From Burkholderiales bacterium (GTDB lineage Bacteria; Pseudomonadota; Gammaproteobacteria; Burkholderiales; Casimicrobiaceae): 5,420 nt of DNA. Made by a program: the position numbers and the translations under genes. Location: assembly GCA_025935435.1 (NCBI GenBank), contig JAICVH010000206.1, positions 1-5,420 on the forward strand, written 5' to 3'. Under the pieces are notes generated by a model. It was not told where the DNA came from. It ran no database searches and worked only from the letters and a program-made list of their open reading frames with translations. Shown in pieces: positions 1-5,420 of this stretch. The first letter of the stretch is position 1. The number at the start of each line of letters is the position of its first letter.

Positions 1-720
1 GAACGTGATGATCGGGATCGACGCGTTGCGCAGCACGTGGATCCACATGATGCGGTTCTCGGAAACGCCTTTCGCACGCGCCGTCCGCACGTAATCCTGA
101 TTGATCTCGTCGAGCACGAACGTACGGTAGAGCCGCAGATCGGGCGCGATGCTGACGACGAGCCCGATCAGGATCGGCAACGACGAGTAGACGAACAGGT
201 TCTCGATGAAGCTGTCGCCCCAGCCCTGCACGGGGAACCATCCGAGCTTGTAAGCGAAGACGTACTGGAAGACGATGATGTAGACGAGGATCGACACCGA
301 CAAACCGATCGTGCAGATGATCATCACCATGCGATCGGTGAACGAGCCGCGCACATACGCCACTGCCAGCGCGAGTCCGATCGAGATCAGCGTGGCGAGC
401 AGGACCAGGGGGACGACGACGGTCAGCGACGGACCGAGTCGCGTCATCAGGATGTGCGAGACGCGCTCGTTCGTGCTCCAGCTCGCGCCGAAGTCCGCGG
501 TGATGACCTGCTTGACGAAAATCCACAGCTGGACCCAGTACGGCTGATCGACGCCCAGCTGGCGGCGAATATTGTCGATCTGCTCCTGATTGCTGATCTT
601 GCCCGCGAGGACGTACGCGGGATCGCCGCCTACCCAGTTGAACAGCAGGAACACCAGCAGGATGACACCGAGCATCGTCGGCACCATTTGCCACAATCGT
701 CGAACGATGTAGGCACCCAT
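1..720 (-). CDS. Opp/Dpp-type ABC transporter permease (DppB-like), 3' end cut by window edge
   Basis: This is an inner-membrane permease of the binding-protein-dependent (BPD_transp_1) superfamily, of the type that moves peptides or similar solutes. The reading frame starts at ATG 720 and stays open to base 1, giving 240 residues; relatives are usually somewhat over 300, so the C-terminus is missing. Seen: an N-terminal YIVRRLWQMVPTMLGV start followed by a hydrophobic helix (about 11-30), the GGDPA turn (31-35) common in DppB-like proteins, a periplasmic stretch, then hydrophobic segments near 99-122, 131-155 and 178-195. The cytoplasmic EAA loop that contacts the ATPase is at about 205-238 (YVRTARAKG, then RNASIPI). 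A GGAGG site lies 7 bases before the ATG. It is the third gene of the leftward operon, 101 bases after the second binding-protein gene, with a hairpin repeat in the gap. The substrate cannot be read from the sequence. Confidence 0.93.
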   Translation of the reverse strand, partial: MGAYIVRRLWQMVPTMLGVILLVFLLFNWVGGDPAYVLAGKISNQEQIDNIRRQLGVDQPYWVQLWIFVKQVITADFGASWSTNERVSHILMTRLGPSLTVVVPLVLLATLISIGLALAVAYVRGSFTDRMVMIICTIGLSVSILVYIIVFQYVFAYKLGWFPVQGWGDSFIENLFVYSSLPILIGLVVSIAPDLRLYRTFVLDEINQDYVRTARAKGVSENRIMWIHVLRNASIPIITF

Positions 721-727
721 GCGGTCG

Positions 728-732
728 CCTCC
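728..732 (-). promoter_or_regulatory. Ribosome binding site of the permease gene, next to the hairpin repeat
   Basis: On the minus strand this reads GGAGG, with 7 bases to the ATG at 720. It fixes the permease start. The last base of the inverted repeat (735) is only two bases upstream, so a folded hairpin would sit right against this site. Confidence 0.75.
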
Positions 733-734
733 AA

Positions 735-810
735 GGGGTCAGATACGAGTTATTGCGCCCCGCTGCCGCGCCCGCCGAGCGGATCGCCGCAATAAGTCGT
801 GTCTGACCCC
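735..810. repeat. REP-like imperfect inverted repeat between binding-protein and permease genes
   Basis: The left arm at 735-757 begins GGGGTCAGATACGAG and ends TTATTGCG. The right arm at 788-810, read as its reverse complement, begins GGGGTCAGACACGAC and ends TTATTGCG. The arms match at 21 of 23 positions around a GC-rich 30-base middle (758-787), which can form a small inner stem (CCGC 766-769 with GCGG 779-782). The GGGGTCAGACACGA core resembles, from memory, REP-type elements scattered in proteobacterial genomes and linked to RAYT (TnpA-REP) transposases. It lies wholly within the intergenic gap of the leftward operon, a classic place for REP elements, as in malE-malF. Such hairpins can protect the upstream mRNA from 3' exonucleases or cause partial termination. 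There is no T-run after either arm, so it is not a typical rho-independent terminator. The structure is certain; the family name is likely; the role is inferred. Confidence 0.8.
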
Positions 811-821
811 AATTTAGTATC

Positions 822-2663
822 TCAATCGGGGACAGCTTTCCCGCCGGCAGCGGGCTGCACCGTGCCTGGCGTCTTCGCGATATCGAGGAACTGCCATTCG
901 GCGTGCAGGATCGGGTGCTTCTTGTAGCCGAGCACGCGCGGCTGGATCAGCATGTTTCGGTATGTCGTCGTATCGAGCCGCCACGGCGCGTAGTTCTCGA
1001 TGATGCGGGTCATCTCGTGATAGAGCTTGTCGCGCTCGGGAGAGTCGGGCATCCGCGTCGATTGTTCGTACAGCCGATCGTATTCGGGGATCTGCACGCA
1101 ACCGTTGTTGTTCTGGCCGATGTTCTTGCCATACAGGAGTTGCATGAAATTGTCAGCGTCGGGATAGTCCGCAATCCACGACGCCGTGCGCATCATCAGC
1201 TTGCATTGCCGCTCCAGCTTGAGCAGCTCCGGAAACTTGTCCTTCTGCACCTCCATGCGCACGCCGATCGAGTCGAGCGCCTTCTTCCACAGCTCGTCGA
1301 GTTGCCGCCCGAGCGAATCGGGACGTGACGCATAGCGGATCGTAAACGGCTTCCCATCCGGCAGGTTACGCCAGCCGTCGGGACCCTTCTTGTAGCCGAC
1401 CGAGTCGAGCAGCCTGTTGGCGAGCGCAGGATCGTATTTGATCGGTGACCGGTACTTGGGGTCGTGGCCGACGACGCCGGGCGGAATCGGATATTCGTTC
1501 TCGATCGCCTGGCCGTTACGCACGACGTTGATTTCATCGGCGACGTTGTATGCCATCGCCATCGCACGGCGCAGCGCGACCTTCTCCTTGGAGAGGCCGC
1601 CGACGATCGGGTCCTGCATGTTCCAGTACACGTAGCCGAGCGCCGGATCGACGATGCGCGAGAGCTTGACGCCTTTTTTCACGAACTCGGGCTTGAGCTT
1701 GCCGCCGTCGAGCACATTGGGCGCCAGCGGACCCCCGAGGTCCATCAAGTCGAGCTCGCCGTTCTGGAAGGCGAGCAACCGGGCCTGGTCTTCCTCGATG
1801 ATGCTGACCTCGATGCGGCCGACGATCGGCATCTTCTTGCCCTTCATGTCCCGGATCAGCGCCTGGTCTTCGGGATCATTCGATTTGAAGTCCCACACGA
1901 AGCCGCGGAAATCGGGATTCGCCTCGAGCACGATCTTCGAGCTTCGCACCCATTGCTTCAAACGGTACGCGCCGGTTCCGACCGGATTCGCCATCGCGCG
2001 ACCACTTTCGTCGCGATAGGCATCGATGGCCTCGCGCGCGACGGCGGACGTCGGCTCGTGCGCGAGGATGTACGGCAGGTTGTAGTCGGTCTGCTTCAGG
2101 CGAATGCGAAGCGTGTAGCGATCGGGCGTCTCGAGACCCTCGACCTTGGCGTCGTAATCGAACTTGCCGCTCTTTTTCGCTGCTTCCGCGAGTTCGTCGA
2201 GACCGATGATCTTGCCTTCGACGAGCCACGCCCACGGCGAGCGCAGCTTCGGATCGATCAGGCGCTTCAGCGCGTACGCATAGTCGGCAGCGATCAGCTC
2301 GCGTTTCCTGCCTTTGAAGACCGGATCGTCGATGAAGTGAATGCCTTTGCGCAGACGGACCGTGTACGTCTTGCCGCCGTCGGTGACCTCCGGCATCGCC
2401 TCCGCCGTCAACGGAACGAGCTTTGCCGGCCGCGCTAGATAGTCGTAGGTGAGCAACGTCTCGAACAGCATCTGCTCGATCGTCGCTGAATAGAGATCCT
2501 GGACACCCGCCGGGTCGAAGCCCGTTTCAGCAACGGGAAAGACGTGGCGGACGACCTTCGATGGATCAGCCGCATGCGCGGGAAGGATCAGCAGTAAAAA
2601 CGTTGCCGCAAGGCAGGCGCGCCCGACCATCGCGGCAGCGTGACCGGCGCTGGCGGCTCGCAT
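822..2663 (-). CDS. Periplasmic solute-binding protein, family 5 (Opp/Dpp type), paralogue 1
   Basis: This is a secreted binding protein (SBP_bac_5) that captures peptides or similar ligands for the ABC importer; 613 residues. ATG 2663 is chosen because GGAGGA lies 8 bases before it and because residues 1-31 form a signal peptide (hydrophobic core ACLAATFLLLILP, likely cleaved after AHA, before ADPSK). A second Met at residue 12 is possible. The frame stays open upstream to 2750, but that stretch is the tail of the preceding gene in another frame. Family marks: the LVPLTAEAMPEVTDGGKTY region followed by RLRKGIHF (about 82-110), the PVGTGAYRLKQW motif (227-238), EANPDFRG (247-254), DPALANRLLDSVGYKKG (411-427) and SWIADYPDADNFMQLL (495-510). 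The mature protein has only two cysteines, C487 and C522. It is a paralogue of the preceding gene product across its whole length. Longer than E. coli DppA or OppA, which have about 535-545 residues. Ligand unknown. Confidence 0.95.
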   Translation of the reverse strand: MRAASAGHAAAMVGRACLAATFLLLILPAHAADPSKVVRHVFPVAETGFDPAGVQDLYSATIEQMLFETLLTYDYLARPAKLVPLTAEAMPEVTDGGKTYTVRLRKGIHFIDDPVFKGRKRELIAADYAYALKRLIDPKLRSPWAWLVEGKIIGLDELAEAAKKSGKFDYDAKVEGLETPDRYTLRIRLKQTDYNLPYILAHEPTSAVAREAIDAYRDESGRAMANPVGTGAYRLKQWVRSSKIVLEANPDFRGFVWDFKSNDPEDQALIRDMKGKKMPIVGRIEVSIIEEDQARLLAFQNGELDLMDLGGPLAPNVLDGGKLKPEFVKKGVKLSRIVDPALGYVYWNMQDPIVGGLSKEKVALRRAMAMAYNVADEINVVRNGQAIENEYPIPPGVVGHDPKYRSPIKYDPALANRLLDSVGYKKGPDGWRNLPDGKPFTIRYASRPDSLGRQLDELWKKALDSIGVRMEVQKDKFPELLKLERQCKLMMRTASWIADYPDADNFMQLLYGKNIGQNNNGCVQIPEYDRLYEQSTRMPDSPERDKLYHEMTRIIENYAPWRLDTTTYRNMLIQPRVLGYKKHPILHAEWQFLDIAKTPGTVQPAAGGKAVPD

Positions 2664-4447
2664 CAGCTGCGTCCTCCGCCGGCGAGATCGACGTCCATGT
2701 AAATGAATTCGGCGTTCAGGATCGGATGCTTCTTGTAGCCCTTGACCCACGGCCGAATCAATTGGTTACGTTCGCGCGACACATGCAGGCTCCACGCGCC
2801 GTCGACTTCCATCTGCCGCGACATGTCGAGGAACAGGCGGTTGCGCTCCGCCGAATCGGCCGGCAGCGCGCGCGCCTTTTCGTACATCGCGTCGAAGGCC
2901 TTCGATTCGTAGCAGCCGTTGTTGCTCTGGCCGGTATTCGGGCCGTAGAGCAGCTGCATGAAATTTTCGCCGTCGGGATAATCGGCAGTCCATGCCGCGC
3001 CCCACATCATCAGCTGGCAGGCCTTGGTCGCCTTCAGCTGGTCCGCAAACTTGCCCGGCTGGAATTCCATCCGGATGCCGATCGCGTCCATCGACTTCTT
3101 CCACAACTCGTTGAACTCGCGATCGATCGTCGACGTGCCCGTCGCCTGCCGGATCACCATCGGCTTGCCATCCGGTAGCGTCCGGTACCCGCCCGGTCCT
3201 TTCTTGTAACCGAAGTAGTCGAGCAGCTTGTTCGCAAGCACGGGGTCGTATTGGTTGATGCTGCGATACGCCGGATTGAACCCGACGACGCCGTAGGGAA
3301 TCGGCATTTGCGCCTGCACGGCCTGGTGCTTGCGCACGACGCGGATCTCCTGGTCGAGGTCGTAACCCATGATGATCGCGCGGCGCAGCGCAATCTTTTC
3401 CCTCGTAAAACCGCCGACGAGGGGGTCGCGAAAATTGAAGAATGTGTATGCAATGTCAGGATCGATCGCCTTGAACAGCGTCACGCCCTGCTCTGTCCAC
3501 TGCGGCTTCAGCTTGTTCTCCGCATCGAAGACCTCCTGCCGGAACGTCGCCGGCAGCCCGAGCCAGTCGAGCTCCTTGCGGCTGAATGCGAGCCAGCGCG
3601 ACTGGTCCTCCTCGATGATCGAGATCTCGACGCGGCCGATTTCCGGAATCGACTTGCCCTTCATCGCGGACACGACGCCCCGGTCCCACGGATCGCTCGT
3701 GGCCTGGAAATCCCAGACGGTCTTGCGGTAATTCGGATTCGCTTCGAGCACGATGCGCGCGCCGCGCCGCCACTCCTTCAGGATGTAAGGACCGGTGCCG
3801 ACCGGATGCGCCTGGACGTCGTCGCCGTACGCTTCGACAACTTCGCGCGCGACGGCGCTGTACGGCACGTGCGCAAGCGTGTAGGGAAATAGATAGTCGA
3901 CTTCCTTCAACTTGAAGCGCAGCGTGTATTTGTCGAGCGCCACGAGGCCGGGGATGGTGGCGCGGTAGTCGAACGTCCCGGTCTTTTTCGCCGCTTCGAT
4001 CTGCTCGTCGAGTCCGTCGATGTGGCCCTCGATCATGAACGCCCACGGCGAACGGTTCTTCGGGTCGGCAAAGCGCTTGAACGAGTAGACGTAGTCCTCC
4101 GCGGTGAGCTCGCGCCGCTGCCCCTTGAACGCCGGATCGGCGGAGAAATAGATGCCGCGCTTCAGATGGACGATGTACGTGCGGCCGCCGTCCAGCACTT
4201 CGGGCATCGATTCAGCGGTGTGCGGGACGAGCTTTGCGGGGCGTGCGAGATAGTCGTACGTCAGCAGCGGCTCGAAGATCGCCTCGTTGACCGTGTTCGA
4301 ATACAGATCCGATACACGGACCGGATCGAACCCGGTTTCCGCGACAGGAAACGATATGCGCAGGATCTTGGCCGGGTCGGCGGCGAAGACGGAGACGGCG
4401 ATCAGCAGCGCGGCTGCGCCGCTCGCCCAACGGATCAACGTAGGCAT
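2663..4447 (-). CDS. Periplasmic solute-binding protein, family 5 (Opp/Dpp type), paralogue 2 (first gene of operon)
   Basis: This is a secreted binding protein of the SBP_bac_5 family, 594 residues, probably the first gene of the leftward transport operon. ATG 4447 is chosen because GGAG lies 5 bases before it and the protein then opens with a clean signal peptide (MPTLIRW, hydrophobic AAALLIAVSV, likely cleaved after VFA, before ADPAK). An in-frame ATG at 4516 would bury that signal under 23 extra residues and is unlikely; the frame open further to 4900 is antisense to the glycosylase gene. Family marks: LVPHTAESMPEVLDGGRTY then LKRGIYF (about 73-101), HPVGTGPYILKEW (214-226), EANPNYRK (235-242), DPVLANKLLDYFGYKKG (401-417), WTADYPDGENFMQLL (486-500). 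Only two cysteines occur in the mature part, C477 and C512, with the same 35-residue spacing as in the next gene's product. The two proteins align along their whole length with few gaps and look around half identical by eye. Ligand unknown. Confidence 0.95.
   Translation of the reverse strand: MPTLIRWASGAAALLIAVSVFAADPAKILRISFPVAETGFDPVRVSDLYSNTVNEAIFEPLLTYDYLARPAKLVPHTAESMPEVLDGGRTYIVHLKRGIYFSADPAFKGQRRELTAEDYVYSFKRFADPKNRSPWAFMIEGHIDGLDEQIEAAKKTGTFDYRATIPGLVALDKYTLRFKLKEVDYLFPYTLAHVPYSAVAREVVEAYGDDVQAHPVGTGPYILKEWRRGARIVLEANPNYRKTVWDFQATSDPWDRGVVSAMKGKSIPEIGRVEISIIEEDQSRWLAFSRKELDWLGLPATFRQEVFDAENKLKPQWTEQGVTLFKAIDPDIAYTFFNFRDPLVGGFTREKIALRRAIIMGYDLDQEIRVVRKHQAVQAQMPIPYGVVGFNPAYRSINQYDPVLANKLLDYFGYKKGPGGYRTLPDGKPMVIRQATGTSTIDREFNELWKKSMDAIGIRMEFQPGKFADQLKATKACQLMMWGAAWTADYPDGENFMQLLYGPNTGQSNNGCYESKAFDAMYEKARALPADSAERNRLFLDMSRQMEVDGAWSLHVSRERNQLIRPWVKGYKKHPILNAEFIYMDVDLAGGGRS
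2672..2677 (-). promoter_or_regulatory. Ribosome binding site and TGATG start/stop overlap joining the two binding-protein genes
   Basis: The minus strand reads GGAGGA with 8 bases to ATG 2663. The site lies inside the last codons (Gly-Gly-Arg-Ser) of the upstream gene, whose TGA (2665-2663) shares its A with the ATG. Ribosomes finishing the first gene can restart directly on the second, so the two proteins are probably made in a fixed ratio. Confidence 0.8.
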
Positions 4448-4452
4448 TCGCA

Positions 4453-4456
4453 CTCC
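4453..4456 (-). promoter_or_regulatory. Ribosome binding site of the first binding-protein gene
   Basis: The minus strand reads CGGAGTGCGA then ATG. The GGAG is 5 bases from the start codon, which supports ATG 4447 over the upstream in-frame ATG at 4516. Confidence 0.65.
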
Positions 4457-4478
4457 GAAAGATCGAAAAAAGCGGCGT

Positions 4479-4489
4479 AATGTAACATT
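4479..4489. repeat. Short palindrome in the promoter region (possible operator)
   Basis: AATGT and ACATT are perfect 5-base inverted arms around a single A. A further GCGG (4472-4475) and CCGC (4490-4493) pair outside them, with three unpaired bases on one side. It lies between the two A6 tracts, 32 bases before the start of the binding-protein gene, and covers the best -10 candidate. It could be an operator or the foot of a small 5' leader hairpin; a chance palindrome of this size is also possible. Confidence 0.3.
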
Positions 4490-4576
4490 CCGCGCTGAAA
4501 AAAGACTTAAGCGCATCTTGGCGCGTAAGACCGTTCGCCGGGCCGTTCGTTGCCCGCCCTGCCCGCTTTTCCGTCG

Positions 4577-5212
4577 ATGACGAAGCCGCACTACTGGGAC
4601 GACGCGACGCGCGCGCTCGCTGCAGGCGACGCGGTGCTCGCGAAGTTGATCGCCGCTTATCCCGGCCTCCACCTGACCCGTCGCGGCGACCCGTTCACCA
4701 CGCTGGCGCGCGCGATCGTCGGCCAGCAGATCTCGGTCAAGGCTGCGCAAACCATCTGGGAGCGGCTGCAGAAGGCATGCGGCAGCGTGAACGGTTCGCC
4801 GCTCGATCCGCTGCGCGTGCAGCGCAAACGGATTGCCACGCTGCGCGCGTGCGGCCTGTCGGAACGCAAGGCCGAGTACATCCGCGATCTCGCCCGCCAT
4901 TTCGTGTCATCCCGGCTCGATCCGGCCGCCTGGCCGGCGCTCGACGATGAAACGCTGATCCAGGCGCTCGTCGACGTCAAGGGCATCGGACGCTGGACGG
5001 CGGAAATGTTCCTGATGTTCCATGAGCTTCGCGCCAACGTGCTGCCCGTTGACGACATCGGCTTGCAGAAAGCGGTGGCGGTGCACTATTTCGACGGCGA
5101 GCGACCGACGCTCGACGCGCTTCGCGTGCTCGGCGAACGCTGGCAACCGTATCGCAGCGTCGCCACGTGGTACTTGTGGCGCTCGCTGGACCCGATACCG
5201 GTCGAATACTGA
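4577..5212 (+). CDS. alkA: DNA-3-methyladenine glycosylase II (AlkA family, HhH-GPD), short form
   Basis: This is a cytoplasmic base-excision repair enzyme that cuts the N-glycosidic bond of alkylated bases such as 3-methyladenine. With ATG 4577 it has 211 residues. Seen: DPFTTLARAIVGQQISVKAA (38-57), the usual HhH-GPD opening; GLSERKAEYIRDLA (93-106); the helix-hairpin-helix VKGIGRWTAEMFLM (134-147) that grips the DNA backbone; LPVDDIGLQKAV (156-167), where D159 aligns with the catalytic Asp of the superfamily (D160 is adjacent); and WQPYRSVATWYLWR (189-202), like the WKPWRS segment of E. coli AlkA. There is no C-terminal Cys cluster, so no iron-sulfur site as in Nth or MutY. It lacks the N-terminal domain of the 282-residue E. 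coli AlkA. An in-frame TTG at 4550 would add nine residues (MPALPAFPS); it is the only other start after the TAA at 4526, and neither start has a good ribosome binding site. Confidence 0.93.
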   Translation: MTKPHYWDDATRALAAGDAVLAKLIAAYPGLHLTRRGDPFTTLARAIVGQQISVKAAQTIWERLQKACGSVNGSPLDPLRVQRKRIATLRACGLSERKAEYIRDLARHFVSSRLDPAAWPALDDETLIQALVDVKGIGRWTAEMFLMFHELRANVLPVDDIGLQKAVAVHYFDGERPTLDALRVLGERWQPYRSVATWYLWRSLDPIPVEY

Positions 5213-5330
5213 CACCGCGCAAGGTTTCGCTCGGGGCACCCATCGCTTTCGGCGTAGAACGGGGGCAGAGGCTCGCTGCGCTCGCCGCTCGGCCGCGCGC
5301 GCTGTGTAGGCCCGTCGCCTAACCAATCAG
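5213..5330. other. Intergenic gap between two convergent genes, no clear terminator
   Basis: The 118 bases between the glycosylase stop and the stop of the ABC ATPase gene should carry terminators for both. I see only a weak 5-bp stem (TAGGC 5307-5311 with GCCTA 5317-5321) and a GC-rich stretch around 5272-5302 rich in CGCT repeats, neither followed by a T-run. Termination may be rho-dependent or the genes may overlap in transcription. No small ORF with a ribosome binding site stands out. Confidence 0.5.
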
Positions 5331-5420
5331 TTACTGCAGGCGCCCATCGACGAGATGGAGCGTTCGATCGGTGCGTGCCGCGAGGTCCGCGTCGTGCGTA
5401 ACGATGACGAGCGCGGTGCC
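5331..5420 (-). CDS. C-terminal end of an ABC transporter ATP-binding protein (LolD/YbbA type), cut by window edge
   Basis: The minus strand read from base 5420 gives 29 codons and TAA (5333-5331). The peptide begins GTALVIVTHDADLAAR and ends DRTLHLVDGRLQ. VTHD is the H-loop (switch histidine) of ABC ATPases, and LAAR-DR-L-LVDGRLQ matches the end of the LolD/YbbA/MacB class. E. coli YbbA, as I recall it, ends with a very similar LAARCDRCLRLVNGQLQ segment, so YbbA-like is a little more likely than LolD. These ATPases serve lipoprotein release or efflux with FtsX-type permeases, so this gene is probably not the ATPase of the peptide importer to the left. It converges on the glycosylase gene. 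The Walker A, Walker B and signature motifs lie outside the window. Confidence 0.85.
   Translation of the reverse strand, partial: GTALVIVTHDADLAARTDRTLHLVDGRLQ

Larger units (their letters stand above)
4448..4576. promoter_or_regulatory. Divergent intergenic region expected to hold promoters for the transport operon and the glycosylase gene
   Basis: This 129-base gap separates two diverging genes, so a leftward and a rightward promoter are expected here. The half near the binding-protein gene (about 4464-4510) is much more AT-rich than its surroundings and holds two GAAAAAAG tracts (4465-4472 and 4497-4504) that start 32 bases apart, about three helical turns. On the minus strand TACATT (4484-4479) could be a -10 box, but I find no good -35 at normal spacing, so no exact promoter is claimed. 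The half near the glycosylase gene is GC-rich and shows no convincing boxes. Confidence 0.4.

Noticed and set aside
37..795. Plus-strand open frame of 252 residues opposite the permease
   Set aside because: Its very Asp/Arg/His/Gln-rich composition is the mirror of a membrane protein's codons, and the minus strand encodes a clear permease there.
735..810. Rho-independent terminator ending the operon after the binding-protein genes
   Set aside because: The hairpin is strong, but no T-run follows on the minus strand (the next bases are TTGGAGG), and a permease with its own ribosome binding site follows at once; a REP-like element explains it better.
1464..2438. Plus-strand open frame of 324 residues opposite the 613-residue binding protein
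   Set aside because: It is antisense to a gene with clear family motifs, is rich in Arg, Asp, Leu and Val as expected for a GC-rich shadow frame, and has no recognisable domain.
2664..2750. N-terminal extension of the 613-residue binding protein to an ATG at 2750
   Set aside because: The extra residues are Arg-rich out-of-frame reading of the preceding gene and would precede the signal peptide; ATG 2663 has a good ribosome binding site.
2561..3178. Plus-strand open frame of 205 residues over the junction of the two binding-protein genes
   Set aside because: Antisense shadow; both genes on the other strand show strong motifs and proper starts through this stretch.
3251..3892. Plus-strand open frame of 213 residues opposite the first binding-protein gene
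   Set aside because: Antisense shadow with low-complexity acidic and basic composition and no family resemblance.
4448..4900. N-terminal extension of the 594-residue binding protein to an ATG at 4900
   Set aside because: It would run antisense through the glycosylase gene and bury the signal peptide; the GGAG before ATG 4447 gives a better start.
5268..5320. Terminator hairpin in the GC-rich CGCT stretch
   Set aside because: The repeated GCTCGC units do not form long complementary arms and no T-run follows.

Overview
The window looks like a piece of a GC-rich proteobacterial chromosome. Codon choice, the style of the encoded proteins and the gene types fit a beta-proteobacterium of the Burkholderiales, but that placement is an inference from general resemblance; no marker gene settles it. 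Most of the window is one leftward (minus-strand) operon for a peptide/nickel/opine-type (Opp/Dpp class) ABC importer. A rightward DNA-repair gene and the end of a second, unrelated ABC ATPase gene lie at the right side.

Layout from right to left along the operon: a non-coding gap at 4448-4576 should hold the promoter(s). It contains two A6 tracts and a small palindrome. From it a family 5 solute-binding protein gene (4447-2663, 594 aa) is read leftward. Its stop codon shares one base with the start of a second, paralogous solute-binding protein gene (2663-822, 613 aa). A gap of about 100 bases follows, holding a strong, imperfect 23-bp inverted repeat of REP/RAYT type (735-810). Two bases past it lies the ribosome binding site of an inner-membrane permease gene (720 to the left edge, first 240 residues seen). 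The second permease and the ATPase(s) of the transporter are expected just beyond position 1.

On the plus strand, divergent from the operon, lies a short-form DNA-3-methyladenine glycosylase II gene (4577-5212, alkA family). After a gap of 118 bases with no clear terminator, the last 29 codons of an ABC ATPase of LolD/YbbA type (5331-5420, minus strand) run off the right edge.

How the genes work together: two secreted binding proteins with closely related sequences appear to be made in a coupled way and to feed one membrane transporter. The REP-like hairpin between the binding-protein genes and the permease gene suits a system that needs far more binding protein than membrane protein. The glycosylase and the LolD/YbbA-type ATPase look like neighbours with unrelated jobs. 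I see no CRISPR array, tRNA, insertion sequence, phage gene or evidently new defence system. The most interesting points are the duplicated binding-protein pair and the hairpin element inside the operon.
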